Assembly (NCBI GenBank): GCA_039000515.1
Contig: JBCFYV010011135.1
Location: 30,843,876 to 30,907,875 of the forward strand
DNA: 64,000 nucleotides
Source of the DNA: Timema cristinae
Lineage: Eukaryota; Arthropoda; Insecta; Phasmatodea; Timematidae
Direction: 5' to 3'
Of the stretch, positions 31,557 through 44,400 are shown one piece after another. Position 1 is the first letter of the stretch, and each line of letters opens with the position of its first letter. The position numbers were made by a program, and so were the translations under genes. Under the pieces are notes generated by a model that was given only the letters and a program-made list of their open reading frames with translations, was not told the origin of the DNA and ran no database searches.

Positions 31557-31829
31557 GATTGTTATTATTATCACCGCGTCTTACTACCCGTTCGGGCTAT
31601 ACACACTTGTGATTGTGAGATGAAATGGAGGACCTACAGTTTAACGTGGAATCCGAACCACAGTGGGAGGCCTGGTATTCCCACACATTCACAAGTTGTG
31701 ATTAATACACGTCTTGTCAGAGGTGAAGGAAGGGTTTGGTAATCAGATAAATTTGTGCCGAGACCGAGGATTGAACCCCAGACCCCCAGCACAGAAGTCA
31801 GACATCTTACCCCTAAACCGCTAGGTCAC
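31557..31829 (-). mobile_element. tRNA-derived SINE, family 2, with target duplication
   Basis: Minus-strand copy. Tail complement ccgcgtcttactacccgttc, body ggaatccgaaccacagtgg, head complement ctaaaccgctaggtcac and B-box complement ggattgaaccccag. It is flanked by cctcaaat at 31549-31556 and 31830-31837, a probable 8-bp target duplication. A region near 31605 is shortened relative to 9206-9492 (the taatggtaggg segment is missing). Confidence 0.88.
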
Positions 31830-31837
31830 CCTCAAAT

Positions 31838-33279
31838 TAATGTTCAATCATGAATTTTCATATAGAAGTCAGTTTCAAACTATGTTTGTTTTTCTCTTTT
31901 CAATTGGGGATAGTACACTAAGAGGGCAGAATATTTTGCAATGTTTCAGACAAATTATGGTAAGTTAAATACGTTTTACCATCTATATTATGTTAACAAA
32001 TTTCCAACTAAAGCAAAATAGTTAAAAAAAAATTTAGTCCGTCCTTCACGTGTTAAAACGCCTTTATTAGATTTCCCATATAGACGGGGAACCTATACTT
32101 GCTGCCTCCCATAAATCTGTTTCGATCAAAATTGTAAAGTAGAAATAGCTATTAACGCGAGATTAATAAACTATAATATTGTTATTAGGACATAACACTA
32201 AACTAAAATAACAAAATATGTTTTTCTTTACTGAATACTGCCGACTTTAGTTGTAGAAAATCCCTATTACCAGCCTTAGAATTCTTTTCAATATTGATTT
32301 TACTTATACAAACAAAAATTCAATAGTCAAGATTTAAGTCTAACAATTATTATTTAATTTTCTCAGAAAATTGTATTCAACATGACCAAATATTTCCCGA
32401 TGAGATGATTAATATGTGTATTCAATTAATATAATAATAAAATTACTTTTTAGTAGATAGATGACTAAAACATCTAGTACAATAAGGTTTTTTTTTATGT
32501 TAAACTTTACACAAAATTAATAATGTTTATACTATTTTTATTTTATAACACACTTAATAGTTCTTATTATAAATTTTGTTTTAAGTTTTTTTAAAAAAAA
32601 AGTACCTTCCTAGTATATTAGAATCACCGAAAAATATTTTCAAAGAACCTGAACGAGAAGTGAATAAAATATTATTTATAAAACATAGGTTTTATAATCT
32701 CAATAAAACAAATTAAACCTTAATGGTGAGCTTGTTTTTACTATTGATTTTGCTATTGATATCTAATTATATCATTAAGATTATATTTTATATTACATTT
32801 CAATTTATTTTCAACTCTCTTTAGTTTACTAATTTATTTCTACTAAGATGTACCGAAAGAACAAAAAACTTTAGAAAATACTTTCAACTTTAAAATAAGA
32901 CAATAAAAGTTAACCTAAAACAATGTCTCATTGTAAAGTACACTTTTTACAAATTTTATAGCCCTAAGGATTCGTAAAATAATGGAATGGTTTGTTATTG
33001 ATCAAATTTGAAAATGACTTAGGAACTAAGAACGTCATTTCGTTAGTACCCTTCGTTTATCCTAAAATGTCTAAAGTTTACTTTGTGGGCTATACTATCA
33101 TTATATGACCTTATCTTATGAGCAAATCCATAGTGGAAGAATGAAGAGTAATAATCTTGCTGAATTTATTGGTGAATGAAGGGTAAATCAGCTACATAAG
33201 AAAGTGGAATAAACTTTTAATATAACGATGCTATCACATCGAAAATTTAGCTACAATTATTTATAAAATAGCTTTAAAA
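31838..33279. other. No gene seen
   Basis: Very AT-rich, with many homopolymers and no open frame of note on either strand. Nothing supported. Confidence 0.5.
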
Positions 33280-33430
33280 TTACTCATTTGTGGAGGGTAA
33301 ATTTTATCACCGACGTGACTGCATCCATTTAAATCGTGAATCAAGCTGTGTGGTGAGCACTGGTGTAGCTACTAAGGGAACCACATATCCCTCTGGAGTC
33401 ACAGTAGTTCTAAACCCGCACCAGGGATTG
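33280..33430. repeat. Dispersed repeat, copy 2
   Basis: Shares gactgcatcca, ctgtgtggtgagcac and tgtagctactaaggga with 20935-21070. Diverged. Confidence 0.5.
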
Positions 33431-34610
33431 ATCATACAGATTACAATTATGTAATGCGTGAAATATGGTTTTTAATATCAATCAATTAAAGCTGATTATT
33501 ATGTATGGTGGTCGGTGAAACTTGCTAGGAAGGGATATAGAAAAAAATAGAATGACTATCCTTGGTTATTGCTCTAGAGAAGGGGGTTTCAGATTAGGTA
33601 GTCGTACCCATCCATCCTGTGCCGCGACCATTTCGGAGTACTATAAATATCATCTAACACCGGGTTGCTATTGTATCTTCATTAGTCCAATTATCTCAAG
33701 GCTGCGTTTCCCAATTTATTGCCCAAGGCCACCCATTAGAAAGGGGCAAATGGGCTAATCATGCCTAACACTTGGTTCTAGGTGTCCTCCAAACAAACGT
33801 GTTTTTTTTTTACATCACAAATATTCCCATAGACCCTAAACACGCACCTTTAAGGTAGGTACGGTACCTTAAAGTTTATTTAGTTTTTTTTTTTTATAAA
33901 AAAATTTTACTTGTTTTCTGACCCTTACTCTTTTGAAAGGTGTAAATAATTTAAAGATAAAAATAACTTAAATAAACTTTTCAATACTTTTATACATAGG
34001 TAGTTTTAAAATATTGTGAAAATAAAAATTAACACACCACGGTGATTGTCAAGGAAAGAGACACATAATATATTTAATGTAAGAATGTTGACTAATTTAT
34101 GCTGACTTGATTCGATTGTTTGTCCTACCTATTGATGATCTGACTGAGTTATTTGATGATGAGTGATGATGCAGAGGTGTCATCTATGGCTATTCTCTCT
34201 TCAGATAGCTCACTATTATATTAATTAAAAACCCGTGAGTGAGGGGATGAAACAAATGCTCTAAGAAAGGCGACTGTTCATACATTGACACGTTTTTCCT
34301 TCTAAAGCTACCATAGGAGAGCGAATATCAGCGAGTCTAGAACAATAAAGTGATCATGGGGGTTTATTGACTAATATTCAAAGTTAATTGAAAAGTTATT
34401 GATGGAGCTTTTAATATTATTTTTACTTAAAAATATTGGGTAACCATTGAAAAATTGGGTGTTATCAGGTTATAGAATTAATTGATTTTAACTTATTGAT
34501 ATAAAGGTTTTAATTTATACAAAATTGATAATTTCACAATACAGTATAATCCAGTGCTTCTGTACTATCCGAGGTTGTATATTTTATGTTTCGTAACGAT
34601 TGTCTAAGGC
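33431..34610. other. No gene; left flank of the satellite
   Basis: Mixed, then AT-rich. A 78-codon plus frame (33522-33758) in a GC-richer patch has no recognisable features. The satellite begins abruptly at 34611 without a visible target duplication. Confidence 0.45.
33848..33874. repeat. 27-bp palindrome resembling fused MITE ends
   Basis: ctttaaggta (33848-33857), a 7-nt centre, then taccttaaag (33865-33874). It contains TTAAGGT and ACCTTAA facing each other, the same outer sequence as the foldback elements at 11029, 12764 and 20472. Confidence 0.6.
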
Positions 34611-37600
34611 CTCGGATTTACGTACATAAAAAAATTCACAAGACTCGATAATATAAAAGATTATATGGTGTCTTGTGCAGTCCCACAAAATTGCCAGACA
34701 CATCACAAATATTCAAAATAACTCTAAAAATATCAATTTTTCATATAAAAATTTCCCAAGTAATGGGAAGGCCTTAGAATTACCCACTAAATGAGATTTC
34801 ACATGTTACGATCGGATAAAAATTTTTGCTTTTATGGGTTTTTATGTAATCCACAAATATAATAAAAGGAAGGGCTCGGATTTACATACATTAAAAAAGT
34901 TCACAAGACCCGAAAAGATAGGAGATTAGATGGTCTCTTATGCACTTCAATATTACAAGATTGGTGGAAAAATCACGAATATTCAAAATAACTCTAAAAC
35001 TATTGATTTTTCATATAAAAATTCCCCAACCATAAGTAAGGCCCTGGAATTACCTACTAAAAGAAAGCTTAAATGTTTTAATCGAATAAAAATCTAAGTT
35101 GTTACCGGCTCTTCTGTAGCCAACATATATGGTAAACATAAACATTTAAAAAAATCACAAAACATGATCCGATAGAAAAGTGTAATTTAAATGTTGTCTC
35201 GTGCACTTCAATACTACCAAATTGCCGGACACACTACACAAACATTCAAAATAACTCTAAAAATATCGATTTTCATATAAAAATTCCTTATCTAAAACGA
35301 AGTCCCTGGAATAACCTATTAAAAAGAGATTACATTTACGATCGGATAAAAAATCTAGCTTCACTGGCTCTTCCGTTGTCAACATACATGGTAAAATGAA
35401 GGGCTCGGATTTACGTACATAAAAAATTCACAAGACTCGATAATATAAAAGATTATATGGTTCTTGTGCAGTCCCACAAAATTGCCAGACACATCACAAA
35501 TATTCAAAATAACTTTAAAAATATCAATTTTTCATATAAAAATTTCCCAAGTAATGGGAAGGCCTTAGAATTACCCACTAAATGAGATTTCACATGTTAC
35601 GATCGGATAAAAAATTTAGCTTTTATGGGTTTTATATTAATCCACAAATATAATAAAAGGAAGGGCTCGGATTTACATACATTAAAAAAGTTCACAAGAC
35701 CCGAAAAGATAGGAGATTAGATGGTCTCTTATGCACTTCAATATTACAAGATTGGTGGAAAAATCACGAATATTCAAAATAACTCTAAAACTATTGATTT
35801 TTCATATAAAAATTCCCCAACCATAAGTAAGGCCCTGGAATTACCTACTTAAAGAAAGCTTAAATGTTTTGATCGAATAAAAAATCTAAGTTGTTACCGG
35901 CTCTTCTGTAGCCAACATATATGGTAAACATAAACATTAAAAAAAATCACAAAACATGATCCGATAGAAAAGTGTAATTTAAATGTTGTCTCGTGCACTT
36001 CAATACTACCAAATTGCCGGACACACTACACAAACATTCAAAATAACTCTAAAAATATCGATTTTTCATATAAAAATTCTTAATTAAAACGAAGTCCCTG
36101 AATAACCTACTTAAAAAGGATTACATTTACGATCGGATAAAAATTTAGTTCATGGCTCTTCCGTGTCAACATACATGGTAAAATGAAGGGCTCGGATTTA
36201 CGTACATAAAAAAATTCACAAGACTCGATAATATAAAAGATTATATGGTGTCTTGTGCAGTCCCACAAAATTGCCAGACACATCACAAATATTCAAAATA
36301 ACTTTAAAAATATCAATTTTTCATATAAAAATTTCCCAAGTAATGGGAAGGCCTTAGAATTACCCACTAAATGAGATTTCACATGTTACGATCGGATAAA
36401 AAATTTAGCTTTTATGGTTTTTATGTAATCCACATATAATAATAAAGGAAGGGCTCGGATTTACATACATTAAAACAGTTCACAAGACCCGAAAGATAGG
36501 AGATTAGATGGTCTCTTATGCACTTCAATATTACAAGATTGGTGGAAAAATCACGAATATTCAAAATAACTCTAAAACTATTGATTTTTCAATAAAAATT
36601 CCCCAACTATAAGGAAGGCCCTGGAATTACCTACTTAAAGAAAGCTTAAATGTTTTGATCGAATAAAAACTAAGTTGTTACCGGCTCTTCTGTAGCCAAC
36701 ATATATGGTAAACATAAACATTAAAAAAATCACAAAACATGATCCGATAGAAAAGTGTAATTTAAATGTTGTCTCGTGCACTTCAATACTACCAAATTGC
36801 CGGACACACTACCAAACATTCAAAATAACTCTAAAAATATCGATTTTTCATATAAAAATTCCTTATCTAAAAACGAAGTCCCTGGAATAACCTACTTAAA
36901 AAGAGATTACATGTTACGATCGGATAAAAAATTAGCTTCACTGGCTCTTCCGTAGTCAACATACATGGTAAAATGAAGGGCTCGGATTTACGTACATAAA
37001 AAAATTCACAAGACTCGATAATATAAAAGATTATATGGTAGTCTTGTGCAGTCCCACAAAATTGCCAGACACATCACAAATATTCAAAATAACTCTAAAA
37101 ATATCAATTTTTCATATAAAAATTTCCCAAGTAATGGGAAGGCCTTAGAATTACCCACTAAATGAGATTTCACATGTTACGATCGGATAAAAAATTTAGC
37201 TTTTATGGGTTTTTATGTAATCCACAAATATAATAAAAGGAAGGGCTCGATTTACATACATTAAAAAAGTTCACAAGACCCGAAAAGATAGGAGATTAGA
37301 TGGTCTCTTATGCACTTCAATATTACAAGATTGGTGGAAAAATCACGAATATTCAAAATAACTCTAAAACTATTGATTTTCATATAAAAATTCCCCAACC
37401 ATAAGTAAGGCCCTGGAATTACCTACTTAAAGAAAGCTTAAATGTTTTGATCGAATAAAAATCTAAGTTGTTACCGGCTCTTCTGTAGCCAACATATATG
37501 GTAAACATAAACATTAACATTAAAAAATATCACAAAACATGATCCGATAGAAAAGTGTAATTTAAATGTTTCATCGTGCACTTCAATACTACCAAATTGC

Positions 37601-40600
37601 CGGACACACACTACAAACATTCAAAATAACTTAAAAATATCGATTTTTCATATAAAAATTCCTTATCTAAAACGAAGTCCCTGGAATAACCTACTTAAAC
37701 AGAGATTACATGTTACGATCGGATAAAAAATTTAGCTTCACTGGCTTTCCGTTGTCAACATTCATGGTAAAATGAAGGGCTCGGATTTACGTACATAAAA
37801 AAATTCACAAGACTCGATAATATTAAAAGATTATAGGTGTCTTGTGCAGTCCCACAAAATTGCCAGAACATCACAAATATTCAAATAACTCTAAAAATAT
37901 CAATTTTTCATATAAAAAATTTCCAAGTAATGGAAGGCCTTAGAATTACCCACTAAAGAGATTTCACATGTTACGATCGGATAAAAAATTTTAGCTTTTA
38001 TGGGTTTTTATGTAATCCACAAATATAATAAAAGGAAGGGCTCGGTTTACATACATTAAAAAAGTTCACAAGACCCGAAAAGATAAGAGATTAGATGGTC
38101 TCTTATGCACTTCAATATTACAAGATTGGTGGAAAAATCACGAATATTCAAAATAACTCTAAAACTATTGATTTTTCATATAAAATTCCCCAACCATAAG
38201 TAAGGCCCTGGAATTACCTACTTAAAGAAAGCTTAAATGTTTTAATCGAATAAAAATCTAAGTTGTTACCGGCTCTTCTGTAGCCAACATATATGGTAAA
38301 CATAACATTAAAAAAAATCACAAAACATGATCGATAGAAAGTGTAATTTAAATGTTGTCTCGTGCTCTTCAATACTACCAAATTGCCGGACACACTACAC
38401 AAAATTCAAAATAACTCTAAAAATATCGATTTTTCATATAAAAATTCCTTATCTAAAACGAAGTCCCTGGAATAACCTACTTAAAAGAGTTTACATGTTA
38501 CGATCGGATAAAAAATTTAGCTTCACCGGCTCTTCCGTAGCCAACATCATGGTAAAATGAAGGGCTCGGATTTACGTACATAAAAAAATTCACAAGACTC
38601 GATAATATAAAAGATTATATGGTGTCTTGTGCAGTCCCACAAAATTGCCAGACACATCACAAATATTCAAAATAACTTTAAAAATAATAACAATTTTTCA
38701 TATAAAAATTTCCCAAGTAATGGAAGGCCTTAGAATTACCCACTAAATGAGATTTCACATGTTACGATCGGATAAAAATTTAGCTTTATGGGTTTTTATG
38801 TAATCCACAAATATAATAAAAGGAAGGGCTCGGATTTACATGCATTAAAACAGTTCACAAGACCCGAAAGATAGGAGATTAGATGGTCTCTTATGCACTT
38901 CAATATTACAAGATTGGTGGAAAAATCAAGAATATTCAAAATACTCTAAAACTATTGATTTTTCATATAAAAATTCCCCAACCATAAGTAAGGCCCAGGA
39001 ATTACCTACTTAAAAAAGCTTAAATGTTTTGATCGAATAAAAATCTAAGTTTTTACCGGCTCTTCTGTAGCCAACATATATGGTAAAAATAAACATTAAA
39101 AAAAATCACAAAACATGATCCATAGAAAAGTGTAATTTAAATGTTGTCTCGTGCACTTCAATACTACCAAATTGCCGGACACACTAAACAAACATTCAAA
39201 ATAACTCTAAAAATATCGATTTTTCATATAAAAATTCCTTATCTAAAACGAAGTCCTGGAATAACCTACTTAAAAGAGATTACATGTTAAGATCGGATAA
39301 AAATTTAGCTTCACTGGCTCTTCGTAGTCAACATACATGGTAAATGAAGGCTCGGATTTACGTACATAAAAAATTCACAAGACTCGATAATATAAAAGAT
39401 TATATGGTGTCTTGTGCAGTCCCACAAAATTGCCAGACACACACAAATATTCAAAATAACTCTAAAAATATCAATTTTTCATATAAAATTTCCCAAGTAA
39501 TGGAAGGCCTTAGAATTACCCACTAAATGAGATTTCACATGTTACGATCGGATAAAAAATTTAGCTTTTATGGTTTTATGTAATCCACAATATAATAAAA
39601 GGAAGGCTCGGATTTACATACATTAAAAAGTTCACAAGACCGAAAGATAGAGATTAGATGGTCTCTTATGCACTTCAATATTACAAGATTGTGGAAAAAT
39701 CACGAATATTCAAAATAACTCTAAAACTATTGATTTTTCATATAAAATTCCCCAACCATAAGTAAGGCCGGAATTACTACTTAAAGAAAGCTTAAATGTT
39801 TTGATCGAATAAAAATTAAGTTGTTACGGCTCTTCTGTAGCCAACATATATGGTAAACATAAACATTAAAAAAAATCACAAAACATGATCCGATAGAAAA
39901 GTGTATTTAAATGTTGTCTCGTGCACTTCAATACTACCAAATTGCCGGACACACTACACAAACATTCAAAATAACTCTAAAAATATCGATTTTTCATATA
40001 AAAATTCCTTATCTAAAACGAAGTCCCTGGAATAACCTACTTAAAAGAGATTACATGTTAAGATCGGATAAAAAATTTAGCTTCACTGGCTCTTCCGTAG
40101 TCAACATACATGGTAAAATGAAGGGCTCGGATTTACGTACATAAAAAAATTCACAAGACTCGATAATATAAAAGATTATATGGTGTCTTGTGCAGTCCCA
40201 CAAAATTGCCAGACACATCACAAATATTCAAAATAACTCTAAAAATATCAATTTTTCATAAAAAATTTCCCAAGTAATGGGAAGGCCTTAGAATTACCCA
40301 CTAAATGAGATTTCACATGTTACGATCGGATAAAAAATTTAGCTTTTATGGGTTTTTATGTAATCCACATATATAATAAAAGGAAGGGCTCGGATTTACA
40401 TACATTAAAAAAGTTCACAAGACCCGAAAAGATAGGAGATTAGATGGTCTCTTATGCACTTCAATATTACAAGATTGGTGAAAAATCACGAATATTCAAA
40501 ATAACTCTAAAACTATTGATTTTTCATATAAAAATTCCCCAACCATAAGTAAGGCCCTGGAATTACCTACTTAAAGAAAGCTTAAATGTTTTATCGAATA

Positions 40601-40867
40601 AAAATCTAAGTTGTTACCGGCTCTTCTGTAGCCAACATATATGGTAAACATAAACATTAAAAAAAATCACAAAACATGATCCGATAGAAAAGTGTAATTT
40701 AAATGTTGTCTCGTGCACTTCAATACTACCAAATTGCCGGACACACTACACAAACATTCAAAATAACTCTAAAAATATCGATTTTTCATATAAAAATTCC
40801 TTATCTAAAACGAAGTCCCTGGAATAACCTACTTAAAAAGAGATTACATGTTACGATCGGATAAAAA

Positions 40868-41489
40868 ACCCACTAAATGAGATTTCACATGTTACGATCG
40901 GATAAAAAATTTAGCTTTTATGGGTTTTTATGTAATCCACATATATAATAAAAGGAAGGGCTCGGATTTACATACATTAAAAAGTTCACAAGACCCGAAA
41001 AGATAGGAGATTAGATGGTCTCTTATGCACTTCAATATTACAAGATTGGTGGAAAAATCACGAATATTCAAAATAACTCTAAAACTATTGATTTTTCATA
41101 TAAAAATTCCCCAACCATAAGTAAGGCCTGGAATTACCTACTTAAAGAAAGCTTAAATGTTTTGATCGAATAAAAACTAAGTTGTTACCGGCTCTTCTGT
41201 AGCCAACATATATGGTAAACATAAACATTAAAAAAAATCACAAAACATGATCCGATAGAAAAGTGTAATTTAAATGTTGTCTCGTGCACTTCAATACTAC
41301 CAAATTGCCGGACACACTACACAAACATTCAAAATAACTCTAAAAATATCGATTTTTCATATAAAAATTCCTTATCTAAAACGAAGTCCCTGGAATAACC
41401 TACTTAAAAAGAGATTACATGTTACGATCGGATAAAAAATTTAGCTTCACTGGCTCTTCCGTAGTCAACATACATGGTAAAATGAAGGG
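40868..41489. repeat. Rearranged unit: C monomer joined into A monomer
   Basis: At 40868 the end of C (gttacgatcggataaaaaa) runs into cccactaaatgagatttc, which is normally late in A. The beginning of A is therefore missing, and the A-to-A distance here is 1364 bp instead of about 1590 for two units. Confidence 0.85.
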
Positions 41490-44400
41490 CTCGGATTTAC
41501 GTACATAAAAAAATTCACAAGACTCGATAATATAAAAGATTATATGGTGTCTTGTGCAGTCCCACAAAATTGCCAGACACATCACAAATATCAAAATAAC
41601 TTAAAAATATCAATTTTTCATATAAAAATTTCCAAGTAATGGGAAGGCCTTAGAATTACCCACTAAATGAGATTTCACATGTTACGATCGGATAAAAAAT
41701 TAGCTTTTATGGGTTTTTATGTAATCCACATATATAATAAAAGGAAGGGCTCGGATTTACATACATTAAAAAAGTTCACAAGACCCGAAAGATAGGAGAT
41801 TAGATGGTCTCTTATGCACTTCAATATTACAAGATTGGTGGAAAAATCACGAATATTCAAAATAACTCTAAAACTATTGATTTTTCATATAAAAATTCCC
41901 CAACCATAAGTAAGGCCCGGAATTACCTACTTAAAGAAAGCTTAAATGTTTTGATCGAATAAAAATCTAAGTTGTTACCGGCTCTTCTGTAGCCAACATA
42001 TATGGTAAACATAAACATTAAAAAAAATCACAAAACATGATCCGATAGAAAAGTGTAATTTAAATGTTGTCTCGTGCACTTCAATACTACCAAATTGCCG
42101 GACACACTACCAAACATTCAAAATAACTCTAAAAATATCGATTTTTCATATAAAAATTCCTTATCTAAAACGAAGTCCCTGGAATAACCTACTTAAAAAG
42201 AGATTACATGTTACGATCGGATAAAAAATTTAGCTTCACTGGCTCTTCCGTAGTCAACATACATGGTAAAATGAAGGGCTCGGATTTACGTACATAAAAA
42301 AATTCACAAGACTCGATAATATAAAAGATTATATGGTGTCTTGTGCAGTCCCACAAAATTGCCAGACACATCACAAATATTCAAAATAACTTTAAAAATA
42401 TCAATTTTTCATATAAAAATTTCCCAAGTAATGGGAAGGCCTTAGAATTACCCACTAAATGAGATTTCACATGTTACGATCGGATAAAAAATTTAGCTTT
42501 TATGGGTTTTTATGTAATCCACATATATAATAAAAGGAAGGGCTCGGATTTACATACATTAAAACAGTTCACAAGACCCGAAAGATAGGAGATTAGATGG
42601 TCTTTATGCACTTCAATATTACAAGATTGGTGGAAAAATCACGAATATTCAAAATAACTCTAAAACTATTGATTTTTCATATAAAAATTCCCCAACCATA
42701 AGTAAGGCCCTGGAATTACCTACTTAAAGAAAGCTTAAATGTTTTGATCGAATAAAAATCTAAGTTGTTACCGGCTCTTCTGTAGCCAACATATATGGTA
42801 AACATAAACATTAAAAAAAATCACAAAACATGATCCGATAGAAAAGTGTAATTTAAATGTTGTCTCGTGCACTTCAATACTACCAAATTGCCGGACACAC
42901 TACTCAAACATTCAAAATAACTCTAAAAATATCGATTTTTCATATAAAAAATTCCTTATCTAAAACGAAGTCCCTGGAATAACCTACTTAAAAAGAGATT
43001 ACATGTTACGATCGGATAAAAAATTTAGCTTCACTGGCTCTTCCGTAGTCAACATACATGGTAAAATGAAGGGCTCGGATTTACGTACATAAAAAAATTC
43101 ACAAGACTCGATAATATAAAAGATTATATGGTGTCTTGTGCAGTCCCACAAAATTGCCAGACACATCACAAATATTCAAAATAACTCTAAAAATATCAAT
43201 TTTTCATATAAAAATTTCCCAAGTAATGGGAAGGCCTTAGAATTACCCACTAAATGAGATTTCACATGTTACGATCGGATAAAAAATTTAGCTTTTATGG
43301 GTTTTTATGTAATCCACATATATAATAAAAGGAAGGGCTCGGATTTACATACATTAAAACAGTTCACAAGACCCGAAAAGATAGGAGATTAGATGGTCTC
43401 TTATGCACTTCAATATTACAAGATTGGTGAAAAATCACGAATATTCAAAATAACTCTAAAACTATTGATTTTTCATATAAAAATTCCCCAACCATAAGTA
43501 AGGCCCAGGAATTACCTACTTAAAGAAAGCTTAAATGTTTTGATCGAATAAAAATCTAAGTTGTTACCGGCTCTTCTGTAGCCAACATATATGGTAAACA
43601 TAAACATTAAAAAAATCACAAAACATGATCCGATAGAAAAGTGTAATTTAAATGTTGTCTCGTGCACTTCAATACTACCAAATTGCCGGACACACTACAC
43701 AAACATTCAAAATAACTCTAAAAATATCGATTTTTCATATAAAAATTCCTTATCTAAAACGAAGTCCCTGGAATAACCTACTTAAAAAGAGATTACATGT
43801 TACGATCGGATAAAAAATTTAGCTTCACTGGCTCTTCCGTAGTCAACATACATGGTAAAATGAAGGGCTCGGATTTACGTACATAAAAAAATTCACAAGA
43901 CTCGATAATATAAAAGATTATATGGTGTCTTGTGCAGTCCCACAAAATTGCCAGACACATCACAAATATTCAAAATAACTCTAAAAATATCAATTTTTCA
44001 TATAAAAATTTCCCAAGTAATGGGAAGGCCTTAGAATTACCCACTAAATGAGATTTCACATGTTACGATCGGATAAAAAATTTAGCTTTTATGGGTTTTT
44101 ATGTAATCCACAATATAATAAAAGGAAGGGCTCGGATTTACATACATTAAAAAAGTTCACAAGACCCGAAAAGATAGAGATTAGATGGTCTCTTATGCAC
44201 TTCAATATTACAAGATTGGTGGAAAAATCACGAATATTCAAAATAACTCTAAAACTATTGATTTTTCATATAAAAATTCCCCAACCATAAGTAAGGCCCT
44301 GGAATTACCTACTTAAAGAAAGCTTAAATGTTTTGATCGAATAAAAACTAAGTTGTTACCGGCTCTTCTGTAGCCAACATATATGGTAAACATAAACATT

